Positions 19,319 through 29,283 of a stretch of DNA of 64,000 bases are shown here, piece by piece. The notes below the pieces were generated by a model. The model did no database searches and was not told the DNA's origin. It worked only from the letters and a program-made list of their open reading frames with translations. Origin of the DNA: Vibrio ostreae. GTDB lineage: Bacteria > Pseudomonadota > Gammaproteobacteria > Enterobacterales > Vibrionaceae. The stretch spans positions 1,984,001 through 2,048,000 of the forward strand of contig NZ_CP076643.1 in assembly GCF_019226825.1 (NCBI RefSeq). The letters run 5' to 3'. Each line of letters begins with the position of its first letter. The stretch's first letter is position 1. A program made the translations under genes and the position numbers.

Positions 19319-20434
19319 CTATTGTAACTTCTCTGGCGGTGTAGCCCAAGGTGCTTGTGTCGGACTGTTTTCCAGCCCCAGTTTCCATACCCGGCCAAAG
19401 TGTTTGTAATGGCCGGCTTCGGTCCCGGCACGCGGCCCCATGCCGTGGTACAGATCGAGGTGATTCTGTTTTACCGCACCGCCGGTATCGAGCACAATCA
19501 GCAGGCGTAGCTGATGAGCGCCGGACCAGCTGCCATCGGCATTCAGCAGCGGTACTTCGGCCAGAATCGGCGTGCCCATCGGTAACAGCGAGCGATCTGC
19601 GGCCACCGAAGCCATCGGCAGCAGCGGGATCCCGGCACTACCCGTCACCGGCGCCGCAGCGCGCGGGGCAAAAAATACATACGACGGATTCTGCTCCAGC
19701 AGCTCTTTAACCGTAGCGTCATCGTTGGCCAGCACCCAGTCTTTAATCGCTTTAAGCGACATCTTGTCACGTTCGACCAGGCCACGCTCAATCAGAATCC
19801 GGCCGATACTCACGTACGCTTTATTATTCTTACCGGCATAGGCGAAATATTCCAGCGTGTCGTCATCGCCGAAATGGACAAAGCCACTGCCCTGCACTTC
19901 CATAATAAACGGATCAATCCGGTTGGCAGCGTAGCCTAATTCCAGCCCCTGACCTTGCAGTGCACCAGCGTAGATCTGCTCACGGGTCGGGCAGTCTGAA
20001 CTGCAATCCGGTTTGGCATAGACCGGAAAATGAAACTCGTCATCCGGAGTGTGACGCAGCTCGATCACCGGCGAAAAATAACCGGTGAACAACACATTGC
20101 CTTTCTTATCACCGCCGCCCATCTGTGCAGCCTGAATACCAAACTGAGCCAGAGTCTGCGGATCGCCGCTTTGCATCGCCCACTCACTCAGTTGCTCGTA
20201 CAACGGGCCGTACATCGCCGCCATCGAAGGCGATTTCGTCACCACCGCCTCACTCTGCTTGGCAAACTCGGTAAAATCACGTGGCGAGTTGGAGTGTACG
20301 TCAGCGACCTGATTCAGTGGCTGGGCAAATTCGGGATCTAGGTACTGCTGGGCGCGATCAGTCGGCTGGGCACAGCCGACAAGCAGCGCTACCGGCAGCG
20401 CCAGAGAAAGATAGGAAAATAAACGTTTTGTCAC
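19319..20434 (-). CDS. mltA: Membrane-bound lytic murein transglycosylase A
   Basis: Outer-membrane lipoprotein cleaving the glycan of peptidoglycan to 1,6-anhydro ends. The signal (KRLFSYLSLALPVALLVGC) ends in a lipobox LVGC. The MltA domain (FTGYFSPVIELRHT) and the C-terminal 3D domain (LLIVLDTGGAVKQNHLDLYHGMG with GRVWKLG) carry the catalytic aspartates. No ATG is usable: I chose the GTG at 20434, directly before TKRLF; a TTG at 20464 would add ten residues. Confidence 0.92.
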   Translation of the reverse strand: MTKRLFSYLSLALPVALLVGCAQPTDRAQQYLDPEFAQPLNQVADVHSNSPRDFTEFAKQSEAVVTKSPSMAAMYGPLYEQLSEWAMQSGDPQTLAQFGIQAAQMGGGDKKGNVLFTGYFSPVIELRHTPDDEFHFPVYAKPDCSSDCPTREQIYAGALQGQGLELGYAANRIDPFIMEVQGSGFVHFGDDDTLEYFAYAGKNNKAYVSIGRILIERGLVERDKMSLKAIKDWVLANDDATVKELLEQNPSYVFFAPRAAAPVTGSAGIPLLPMASVAADRSLLPMGTPILAEVPLLNADGSWSGAHQLRLLIVLDTGGAVKQNHLDLYHGMGPRAGTEAGHYKHFGRVWKLGLENSPTQAPWATPPEKLQ

Positions 20435-20505
20435 TGGAGTTAGTCCATTTGCTGAGTTAGGCAAAAGGATGACAAACTCCGCTCACAAGCGCAATTCAGG
20501 AATGG

Positions 20506-20964
20506 TTACTGAAGATGTTTTTTGTCATTTTCTGACAATTGCCCCGCCGGCGCTGACAATTGAAAAGTCGGATTATAGTGCGCTGACGAAGCTAACCTCA
20601 TTTCCGTGTGATCCTCATTTCGCATCTGAAACAGATAAGCCTGGCCACCGACCCGATAACGCAGCGAGTGCCCGTCATAGTCATAGCGGGTCGTCACCAC
20701 CCGGCCATCCATTAACACGACATCCGGCCGGATTTCGATGGTTTGCGCCAGATACGGCGCGACATCTTTTTCTTTCCACACGCCGTACAGAGTGCTTTTC
20801 GGCGGCTGGGTCAAGGATGCCAACTGACTGAACAGATTGCCGTACAGCAGCAGAACCAGCACAGTGCCTGCCACCGCAATCGTTAGTAAACAACGCTCAA
20901 CGGTTTTGCGCTGCACAGAGCGCAACGCGGCAAAAAGCGCTGCGCAAGCCTCATTATCTGACAT
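20506..20964 (-). CDS. DUF2850-like single-pass membrane protein
   Basis: 152 residues from the ATG at 20964, which follows GGAATAAC; the frame is open to 21009. One membrane helix (about LLTIAVAGTVLVLLLYGNLFSQL) follows a short cytoplasmic head, and the rest (TLYGVWKEKDVAPYLAQTIEIRPDVVLMDGRVVTTRYDYDG) is likely periplasmic. I recall this as the DUF2850 family of vibrios located near argA; the function is unknown. It lies 41 bases upstream of the mltA frame and may be co-transcribed with it. Confidence 0.75.
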   Translation of the reverse strand: MSDNEACAALFAALRSVQRKTVERCLLTIAVAGTVLVLLLYGNLFSQLASLTQPPKSTLYGVWKEKDVAPYLAQTIEIRPDVVLMDGRVVTTRYDYDGHSLRYRVGGQAYLFQMRNEDHTEMRLASSAHYNPTFQLSAPAGQLSENDKKHLQ

Positions 20965-21097
20965 GTTATTCCATTTTGAGTTGCATAATGTGGCAGCCGA
21001 GGCCACCATTTCACTGACCGGGATAACCGGCCCGACCCGGCTCTGTCACATCAAGATGATATTTTAAGCTGAAAGCAAAAAAACACTTGTTTACAGG

Positions 21098-21111
21098 TGA
21101 ATAAAAAGTCA
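21098..21111 (+). promoter_or_regulatory. Candidate ARG box upstream of argA
   Basis: TGAAT-AAAA-AGTCA compared with the ArgR half-site pair TGAAT-N4-ATTCA, about 40 bases before the argA start. One further ATTCA lies just downstream. Single-box match only. Confidence 0.4.
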
Positions 21112-21152
21112 TTATTCAAACATAAATAAACAATCAACTTGAGTGTCAGGCC

Positions 21153-22493
21153 GTGAAAATTCGTAGTACCGCCCTTGTAAAGGGGTTCAGACAATCCGCA
21201 CCCTATGTCAACGCTCACCGTGGCAAAATCATGGTGGTCATGGTGGGTGGTGAAGCGATTGCTGATAAAAACTTCACTAATATCATCAGCGACCTGGCAT
21301 TGCTGCACAGCCTGGGAGTCAAAATCGTCCTGGTGCATGGTGCCCGTCCTCAGATCAATCAAATCCTCGAAGCGAATAATCACACCACGCCTTACCACAA
21401 AGGTATCCGCATCACCGACGAAGAAGCACTCGGCCTGGTTATGCAGGCTGCCGGTCAGTTGCAACTGGCGATCACCGCCCGCCTGTCGATGAGCCTCAAC
21501 AATACCCCGATGGCCGGCACTCAGCTCAATGTCGCCAGTGGGAACTTTGTCATCTCCCAGCCGCTCGGCGTGGATGACGGCATTGATTACTGCCACAGTG
21601 GTCGTATCCGCCGCATCGATATCGACGGGATTAACCGTACCCTAGATCAAGGCTCAATTGTACTGCTGGGTCCGATTGCCAGCTCTGTCACCGGTGAGTG
21701 TTTTAACCTGCTCTCAGAAGAAGTGGCGACCCAAGTGGCGATAAGATTAAAAGCGGATAAATTGATCGGCTTCTGCTCGGAGCAGGGCATCATCGATGAG
21801 AAAGGCAACTCGATCGCCGAATTGTTCCCGGCCGAGGTTGAAAAACTGGTCCAGCGTCTGGAATCAGAAAGCAATCCGTCCAGCGATGATTCGACCGGAA
21901 CCCTGCGCTTTTTGCGTGCCGCGGTTTCCGTCTGCCGCGCCGGTGTACCGCGCAGTCATTTGATCAGTTACAAAGAAGATGGCGCTCTGATCCAGGAACT
22001 GTTCTCGTTTGACGGTATCGGTACCCAAATCGTCATGGCGAGTGCCGAACAGGTGCGTCAGGCTCAGATTGACGATATCGGCGGCATTTTTGATCTGATT
22101 CGCCCGCTGGAAGAACAAGGCATCCTGGTACGTCGTTCGCGTGAGCAGTTAGAACAGGAAATTCATAAGTTTACCATCATCGACAAAGACAGCCTCTTGA
22201 TTGGCTGCGCCGCGCTCTATCCGTATCAGGAAGAGAGCATGGCCGAAATGGCGTGTGTGGCGATCCATCCTGAGTACCGTGATGGTAACCGTGGTCTGCT
22301 GCTGCTCAATCACATGAAACACCAGGCCAAACAGATGGGCATTGAGCGTTTATTTGTCCTCACTACTCACAGCTTACACTGGTTCCGTGAGCAAGGTTTT
22401 ACCGAAGTCGGGGTTGAGAGCCTGCCGATGGCCAAGCAGAGCCTGTACAACTATCAGCGCCGTTCAAAAATCTTAATTTTAAATCTTAAATGA
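21153..22493 (+). CDS. argA: N-acetylglutamate synthase
   Basis: First step of arginine synthesis: acetyl-CoA plus glutamate to N-acetylglutamate. The 446-residue protein has an N-terminal amino-acid-kinase-like domain ([32 protein letters not shown]) that binds the arginine inhibitor, and a C-terminal GNAT domain ([26 protein letters not shown]). The start codon is GTG (21153), since no ATG gives the family N-terminus [18 protein letters not shown]. An ARG-box-like site lies upstream. Confidence 0.96.
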   Translation: MKIRSTALVKGFRQSAPYVNAHRGKIMVVMVGGEAIADKNFTNIISDLALLHSLGVKIVLVHGARPQINQILEANNHTTPYHKGIRITDEEALGLVMQAAGQLQLAITARLSMSLNNTPMAGTQLNVASGNFVISQPLGVDDGIDYCHSGRIRRIDIDGINRTLDQGSIVLLGPIASSVTGECFNLLSEEVATQVAIRLKADKLIGFCSEQGIIDEKGNSIAELFPAEVEKLVQRLESESNPSSDDSTGTLRFLRAAVSVCRAGVPRSHLISYKEDGALIQELFSFDGIGTQIVMASAEQVRQAQIDDIGGIFDLIRPLEEQGILVRRSREQLEQEIHKFTIIDKDSLLIGCAALYPYQEESMAEMACVAIHPEYRDGNRGLLLLNHMKHQAKQMGIERLFVLTTHSLHWFREQGFTEVGVESLPMAKQSLYNYQRRSKILILNLK

Positions 22494-22551
22494 AATTTTC
22501 ATCTATATTACTGCCATGAAAGCAGTATATAGCTCGAGCAAAGCTCAATAT

Positions 22552-22579
22552 AAAAAGATGCAATCCGTTGCATCTTTTT
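22552..22579 (+). terminator. Rho-independent terminator of argA
   Basis: Perfect 12-base arms aaaaagatgcaa/ttgcatcttttt with loop tccg, 58 bases after argA. Confidence 0.9.
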
Positions 22580-22845
22580 GTTTATAAAATCAACACTTTT
22601 CAAGCCTGCCATAACTGTGTAAAATTCGCTCAAACGTGACAGGCATCACCTTTTTATTGCGGTGACCTTTTGTATTCAGGTGACCTTTGCTGCACGTTGC
22701 ACTCCAATCACTTCGATTTGAATACCTGGCTTTGAAGCCTGCAGCTTAAGTGAAGCGGAGTCCCAGGATTATCAGCTAAGCGACAAAGCTTAGTACGCGC
22801 ATGGATTGCTTTTATCACTCAACCAGTCGTTAAGAGCAACTTAAG
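22580..22845 (+). other. Structured 5' leader of the 59-residue small gene
   Basis: A likely extended -10 element (tgtgtaaaat at about 22616) starts a leader of roughly 220 bases. Visible pairings are cctgg (22725-22729) with ccagg (22763-22767), enclosing a 33-base arm, and ctaagc (22776-22781) with gcttag (22788-22793). ggtgacctttt and ggtgacctttg form a direct repeat upstream. No known riboswitch class is recognised; a cis-regulatory RNA or independent small RNA is possible. Confidence 0.35.
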
Positions 22846-23025
22846 ATGAAAACCGTTATTTGTAACTCACTGCAAAGCTTTTGGGATATGGCCGATAACG
22901 AGTTCCTGGAAGGGTTGGACGTGCATTGCGTTTTCCCGGTAAGCGAGCAACTTCGGACGTTTATCCTTGAATCAAAACAACGCTACAAGATTCGTACTAT
23001 TACTTTTACCAAAGCGTTTATCTGA
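22846..23025 (+). CDS. Small protein of 59 residues, unknown function
   Basis: ATG to TGA with no interruption, on its own between the argA terminator and the recD terminator region. The product begins MKTVICNSLQSFWDMADNEF, is acidic in the middle and basic at the end (KQRYKIRTITFTKAFI), and has no membrane segment or signal peptide. Two cysteines are present. Codon choice resembles the flanking genes. It has a long leader and a following hairpin (23091-23114), as expected for a real transcription unit. I do not recognise the family. Confidence 0.6.
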   Translation: MKTVICNSLQSFWDMADNEFLEGLDVHCVFPVSEQLRTFILESKQRYKIRTITFTKAFI

Positions 23026-23090
23026 CGCGGTAAAGGTGCCTGACTGACTCAATGTAGCCATTAAAGACATAGTCACTGACCCAATAGTTA

Positions 23091-23122
23091 ACAGGCAGCC
23101 CAAGGGCTGCCTGTTTGTTTTT
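23091..23122. terminator. Bidirectional terminator, small gene / recD
   Basis: Perfect 11-base arms acaggcagccc/gggctgcctgt, 2-base spacer, then TTGTTTTT. Lies between convergent units. Confidence 0.85.
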
Positions 23123-23143
23123 CCCAGCGCGATACAGCAAAAT

Positions 23144-25294
23144 TCAGGACGCGCTTAAACGCTGCACCAAACCACTGGCACGCTGGGTTTTCAGCTTGAT
23201 CGCCCGCTTCATCACGCCCATATCACAATACAGTGCCAAACGACGCTTGGCGCGGGTAATACCGGTATAGACCAGCTCACGGGTCAGGATCGGGCTGAAT
23301 TCCGGCGGTATAATCAGCAGAGTAAAATCAAATTCACTGCCCTGGGATTTATGAATCGTCATCGCATAGGCGGTTTCATGCAGAGGAACCCGGCTTGGCA
23401 AGACCGCTTTTACGCTGCCGTCCGGCAGCTCAAAATAGACTTTAAGCCGTTGCTGATCGTCCTGCTCATCGCGCAGGCAGATACCAATATCGCCGTTATA
23501 TAATCCCAGAGCGTGATCATTGCGGGTCACCATCACCGGGCGGCCACTGTACCAGAGCTCATCCTGAACTTTGATCAGTTTGCGTGCCGCCAGAGCGCGC
23601 TCAATCCGCACGTTAAGTCCGGTGACGCCAAAGTCACCCTCGCGCAGCGCGCACAATAAGCGGGTCTGACTGAACAAAGTCAGTACCTCGCGCGCTTTAT
23701 CGGCCATCGACTCCGCAGCGCGATCGGACTCCGCAGCTTGCAGCGGCTGACGCAGGCGCTGCAGATACGGCGTATAACCTGTCACCAGCGACTGCAGCAT
23801 CTGATGGTAATGCTCACCACTGAGCGCAAAATGGGCAATGTCGGCAAAATCTTGCTGCCACACCCGGTCAATCCACATTGCCTGACCGCTGTTGACGGCT
23901 TTGGCCAGCTGGCCTATTCCGGAGCGGGCATCGAAGCGGTAACTCTTTTGCAGCATACATAAACTGTCGCTGACCGCTGCGCGGGCACCTGCGGCAATCT
24001 CATCCTGACGCGGGTTAAGCGCCGCCGGCATAAATCCGGTTAAGCGCGCCAGCAGCTGACTTTGTTCGGCACTGTAACCCTGCTGCAGAAAAGAGCAGAT
24101 ATCGCCCAGCACCGCACCGGCCTCGACCGAGGCAAGCTGGTCTTTATCGCCAAGCAGGATCAGACGCGCGTGTGCGGGCAACGCATCGACTAATTTGACC
24201 ATCATAGGCAAATCGACCATTGAGGCTTCATCAACCACCAGCACATCCAGGTGCAGCCGGTTAGCGGCGTGATGACGGAACTCCGCGCTGTCCGGAATAG
24301 CGCCCAGCAGCCGGTGGATGGTGCTCGATTCAGTCGGGATCAGCGCTTTAAGTTCCGGCTCCACCGCTAGATCCGCGACAGCTTTGCCGATCGACTCGGT
24401 CAGCCGCGCGGCGGCCTTACCGGTCGGCGCCACCAGCTTGATGGCCGGAATATGGCCCTGCTGCTGCGACTGGCTGATCAGCGCCGCAAGCAGTTTGGTC
24501 ACCGTGGTGGTTTTACCGGTGCCGGGGCCGCCGGAAATCACCGCAAAACGGCGCGTCAGCGCAATCGCCGCCGCCACTTTCTGCCAGTTGAGGCAGTGAG
24601 CCTGCGGCACTAAGCTGTCCAGCACGTTCAAATCCGTCAGGCGCGGCGCCCCCTGCAACTTGGCATCAATCGCGTCCCAATCCAGTGCTCCCTCATCGAC
24701 CACATCCAACAGGTCACACACCAGACGCTGGCGCGCGACCTGATTGAGATCCGGGCTGAGCGCCTGATGCAAAAAGCGATAGTCACGGGCAAACAGATTA
24801 TCCAGCCGCAGACGCAGATTATCGACCTCCGCAGGCTTTAGGATCATGGGTGTCCCAAAGCTCTGTAAGCGCTGCGCCAGAGTCACTTCATAGTGCCAGT
24901 AACGATGCAGATACAGCCGTTCACCGTCGTACATCAGCGGCACCGCTTCGCCCTGCGCGCCAAGCAAAGTGCACTGCTTAACCAGCTCGGCCCAGTCACA
25001 GGCCAGCCATAACTGATTAAGCGGCAGCGCGGCATCCCCAAACAAGCCGAGCCGGGCGGCGAGATCCAGTGCATTGCCCTGCTCATCACGCAGCGGCAGG
25101 CAGATATGACCGCGCCCCAGCTCTGCGCTGACCGCTGCCGCCACCAGCAGCAGTACACTGCGCTGCGCCTCACTCAGTTGTCCGGCCGGACACTGCGCGG
25201 TTATAAAGCGCGCGAACTGGTAATCGATCTGGCGCAGCCCGCCCTGCTGGCTTAGCTGCTGTAAGGTGGTTTGTACCTCATCAAAGGTCATCAT
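23144..25294 (-). CDS. recD: Exodeoxyribonuclease V alpha subunit, helicase
   Basis: 5'-3' helicase of RecBCD, acting in double-strand-break repair and degradation of foreign DNA. The 716 residues contain Walker A GGPGTGKTTTV near residue 260, Walker B VLVVDEASMVDL, and the C-terminal UvrD-like motif AYAMTIHKSQGSEFDF. The stop of recB overlaps its start by 4 bases (ATGA), so recB and recD are coupled. Confidence 0.95.
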   Translation of the reverse strand: MMTFDEVQTTLQQLSQQGGLRQIDYQFARFITAQCPAGQLSEAQRSVLLLVAAAVSAELGRGHICLPLRDEQGNALDLAARLGLFGDAALPLNQLWLACDWAELVKQCTLLGAQGEAVPLMYDGERLYLHRYWHYEVTLAQRLQSFGTPMILKPAEVDNLRLRLDNLFARDYRFLHQALSPDLNQVARQRLVCDLLDVVDEGALDWDAIDAKLQGAPRLTDLNVLDSLVPQAHCLNWQKVAAAIALTRRFAVISGGPGTGKTTTVTKLLAALISQSQQQGHIPAIKLVAPTGKAAARLTESIGKAVADLAVEPELKALIPTESSTIHRLLGAIPDSAEFRHHAANRLHLDVLVVDEASMVDLPMMVKLVDALPAHARLILLGDKDQLASVEAGAVLGDICSFLQQGYSAEQSQLLARLTGFMPAALNPRQDEIAAGARAAVSDSLCMLQKSYRFDARSGIGQLAKAVNSGQAMWIDRVWQQDFADIAHFALSGEHYHQMLQSLVTGYTPYLQRLRQPLQAAESDRAAESMADKAREVLTLFSQTRLLCALREGDFGVTGLNVRIERALAARKLIKVQDELWYSGRPVMVTRNDHALGLYNGDIGICLRDEQDDQQRLKVYFELPDGSVKAVLPSRVPLHETAYAMTIHKSQGSEFDFTLLIIPPEFSPILTRELVYTGITRAKRRLALYCDMGVMKRAIKLKTQRASGLVQRLSAS

Positions 25295-28200
25295 AAATCA
25301 AGCTCCATCTGCCCGGCAGAGGTGGTTCGGCTTTGCGGCTCTAATCCACGAATCAAATCATCCAGTTCCTCGAGCATCGCCTGGCTCGGTCTGGCGCTGA
25401 AAATACCATGATCCGATTCTCCATCCATGCCACGCAAAAACAAATAATATACCCCGCCGAAATGGCGCTGGTAGTCATAATCGGCAATCCGGCTGCGCAG
25501 AAAACGGTGCAGCGCCAGGGCATAGAGCTGGTACTGCAAATCATAGCGGTGCTCGGCCATCGCCTGCTGCAGGCGCGCGCCATGATAGGCGGCCACATCA
25601 TCACCGAGATGATTGGATTTCCAGTCCAGCACGTAATACTTGCCCTGATGTTCAAACACCAGGTCAATAAAGCCTTTCAGCATGCCCTGTACGGTATAGA
25701 AGCCGAGGTCACCGGCCTGAGCCGACAGCGGATCGTGACGCTGCACCACCCGGTTCAACGCGGTTGCGCTCAGCACTTCGATCGGCAGTAAAAATTCCAT
25801 TTCGGTCAGACGCTGCTCCGGCGATTTCTGATTAAGACGCAGCGCTTTACCGTCCAGCGGCGTGCTGAGCACAGTATCGACCAGCTGCTGCAACACTGGC
25901 AGCCACTCGCTGCCGACCTGCTCGCGCTCCATCAAGTCGCTGATAGCCTGGGTATTCAACTCACTGCCGGCAGGCTGGGTAAATTCCACCTCCTCAAACA
26001 GCGAGTGCAGAAAGGTGCCCGGCTGGGCGCCGCGCGGAAAGGTGAAAATTGAGCGCTCCGGTTCCGGCAGCCCTTCCTCATCATGTTCATCGGCCGAATC
26101 CACATCGAAACCGCCGATTTCCAGCGTGGCATCATGGCTGTGACTGCCCTGTTTGACCAGGCCGGAGTAGCTGGTGATGCGCCATAAACGGTCAATCTCG
26201 CGGCTCAGCGTACGCGCGTTCAGCTCAGGCAGACTCTCCTCGCGGGCGACAAACGGCTGCGGCGGCAGCTCAGGCGGCTCACTCGCAGCGACACAGGCCA
26301 GCGCATCGACCTGCTGCTGCACGCTGCTGCGCAGCAAATCCAGCCCACCCTGCTCACCATTTTGCAGCAGGTAACCCATCGCGCTTTGGTGTACCCCGGT
26401 CGGCTCTTTGCTTGAACGGCCATTGCGCAGTGGTGCCAGGCCGATGAAACAGCCGTACACCGCACGGGTCAGCGCCACATAAATCAGGCGCAGATCTTCT
26501 GCCAGGCGCTCTTTGTCAGCCTGCTGCAACGAAGCGTCCTGGGCAGTGATATCCAGCAAAGTCTCACCGCTCGCCGCATCATAATATTTCCCTTCACTCG
26601 CTTCGCGGTAACTGAGCACAAACGGCAGAAACACCAGCTCATACTCCAGGCCTTTCGATTTATGAATGGTGACGATCTGAACCAGATTCCGCTCCGACTC
26701 AAGGCGCTGAATCGCCTCATCACTGCCGCCCAGCCCCTGCTCGGCATCGACAATCGACTGCGCCAGCCAGCGCAGCAGACCGTGGTCGCTGTCAATCTCC
26801 TGCGTCGCCTGCTGCAACAATTCACTGAGATGCATAAAATCTGTCAGTAAGCGCTCGCCATCACTTTCTTCCAGCCAACGTTCAGCGATATGACGCAGAC
26901 TGAGCACACTACGCAGCATCGGCAACACGCCGCGATCGATCCATAACTGGCGATATTGCTTAAACTCATTGACCGCGTTTTCCCACTCATTCTCATCGTT
27001 ATTGAGCGCATCCAACTGCTCGGCATTAAGCGCAAACAAGGGCGAAGCCAGCGCGGCACGCATCGCGCGATCATTTTCCGGTGTCAGCACCGCCTGCAGC
27101 AAACGCTGCAGATCCGCCGCCACCGCACTGCTGAACACACTATCGCGGTTGGAAAGGTAGACACTGGCAATGCCCTGTCTGGCCAGTGCCTCTTTGATCA
27201 TCCGCCCTTCATTACCGGTGCGCACCAGCACCGCGATATGACCAGCTTCAATCTGCGCACCGTCACTGAACTTTGCGGCGCCCTGCTGGGCCGCGCTGAG
27301 AATATGCTGGATCTGGCTGGCGGTGGCATTGGCCATGGCATCAAAATAACTGCCTTTGGTGACCGGCGCTTCGGCCTCAAGATGCCAGTAATTGAGCGCC
27401 GGCTGCGCCTGACCATCAAGTAACCAGCCACGCTGCGCGGCTTTCGGGCTCGGCTGCACCGGCAGAAACGGAATATCGTCGTCGTAAATAAACGGGCTGT
27501 CCGGGCGTTCAAACACCTGGTTAACGGCGGCCACCATATCCGCGCTCGAGCGCCAGTTAGTACCGAGCGTATAGTGAGCACTTACCTGATTACGGGCACG
27601 GATATAGGTAAAGATATCCGCGCCGCGAAAAGCATATATCGCCTGTTTCGGGTCACCGATCATAAACAGCCCGCACTGCGGGTAATCAAGATAGATGCGG
27701 CTGAAAATACTGTATTGCAGCGGATCGGTATCCTGGAATTCATCGATCATCGCTACCGGATACAGCGTGCGGATGCGGGCCGCCAGCGTCCCTTGCTCAT
27801 CGCCGTCCAGCGAGGCCGATAACTGCGTCAGCAGATCATCAAACGACAACCACTGTTTGCTCGCTTTGGCCTTCGCCAGCATGGTACGACAATGGGTAAT
27901 CGCATGCGCCAGCAGCGGCGCTTCCAGCGTCACCGGCTGGGCGAGGAAACGTTCGATAGCCGCAAACAGCTCGTGCTGCGGCACTGCGCCGGAGGGCGTT
28001 TTCTCAGCCAGTACATTCTGGGCAAAGCGCTTTAAGTGCTCCGGCACGTCATAACCGCTGGTCGGCTGCGCCGCCCAGTGCGACACGGTTTCAATCCATT
28101 GGGGCAGGGATTTTTTGGTATAGCTGCGTTTGTTGATGCCGGAACTGGCAATGCAGTCATGTATATCGTCCTGCGCCGCACGCCACTGCGCTTTCAGCGC

Positions 28201-28960
28201 TTCGATGCGTTGCAGATTGTCCTGATGCAGGGCCGCGAGATCGCCGTCCATCACCGGTGTGGTCAGTTTAAGCGGCGAGCCGGTCAGATAGCCGCCGATT
28301 TTCTCCAGCAAGGCCGCCGGTGATGCCCACAGGCGGCGCACTTCGGCTGCCAGATGCAGCGGCAGCGGATAGAACTGGCGCCGCCAGTAATCGGCCACCA
28401 CCTGAGCTTTGAGATGGCTTTCATCGGTGACAAATTCATTATTAAAACGGCTGCCCGACTCAAACGCATTCTGGGTCAGCATACGCTGGCAGAAACCATG
28501 GATGGTATACACCGCGGCTTCATCCATCTGCCGCTCCGCATTGAGCAGCAGACTGGCCGCCTGGCGGTGGTCGCTCACTTCCTCAAGCAGGGGGGGCAAT
28601 CACAGGATCGCTGCTCACCCCGCGGCTGAATGCCAGACGCGCATCGTGAATCCGGGCCCGGATCCGATCTCGCAGCTCGGCCGTGGCCGCTTCGGTAAAA
28701 GTCACCACCAGGATCTGGTCAACCGTCAGCGGCACCGCATGCCGGGTTGCTTCGTCCAGTCCGTCAAATCCGGCCTCATGGCCGTGCCCCAGCAACAAAC
28801 GCAGATAGAGACCGGCGATGGTAAAGGTTTTACCAGTCCCGGCAGATGCTTCAATCAAACGGGCGCCATGCAAGGGAAAACGCATGGTTTCCAGCGGTGT
28901 TGCCGTGATGTGGGAAGTGACACTCATGGTCTGGTGCATCCTCAGTTGATGATTGACCAC
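25291..28960 (-). pseudogene. recB: Exodeoxyribonuclease V beta subunit, frame broken at a G7/C7 run
   Basis: 3'-5' helicase and nuclease of RecBCD. Two frames together make one full RecB of about 1220 residues. The first (28960-28583) carries the N-terminus and Walker A ([24 protein letters not shown]) and ends VIAPPA-stop; the second (to 25291) continues at [13 protein letters not shown] with all remaining motifs: AMIDEFQDTDPLQY, VTIHKSKGLEYELVF and the nuclease motif VLDWKSNHLG. Removing one base from the run of seven at 28590-28596 restores VIAPLLEEV. A start at 28927 ([13 protein letters not shown]) is also possible. Otherwise intact, so a sequence error is more likely than loss. Confidence 0.9.
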
Positions 28961-29283
28961 CCATTTCCGCTGCCGGGTAAACAGAGGATTATGTGATCCA
29001 AATTATAAAAATGTATGTATTTATGTAAATTTTTGTTTTAGCGCAAGGTAATGAGATCTGACTCACGATACGCACCAAGTTGGCACACTATACTGCACCC
29101 CATTGATGCAAGCCCGCCAAACACCATCCGGTGAGCTCGCACTCCACCGCATTCTGTTTCAAACGACTACTGTTTCAAACGACTACTGCTTTAAACAAAC
29201 GAATAATGGTCCCTCTGACCTGTGGCCGTACAGCGAACGCCCTACACTATAATGATTTTCTGGCGGCCACCCACTCTTGCCCA
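28961..29283. other. 323-base recB-recC intergenic stretch
   Basis: No coding frame supported. It holds AT-rich sequence next to recB (a likely promoter), and a 16-base tandem repeat at 29154-29185. Confidence 0.5.
29154..29185. repeat. 16-base tandem repeat between recC and recB
   Basis: ctgtttcaaacgacta occurs twice exactly and a third degenerate copy (ctgctttaaacaaacga) follows from 29186. Confidence 0.8.

Noticed and set aside
18517..19344. 275-codon plus-strand frame opposite tcdA
   Set aside because: Antisense to all TcdA motifs; composition typical of a shadow frame.
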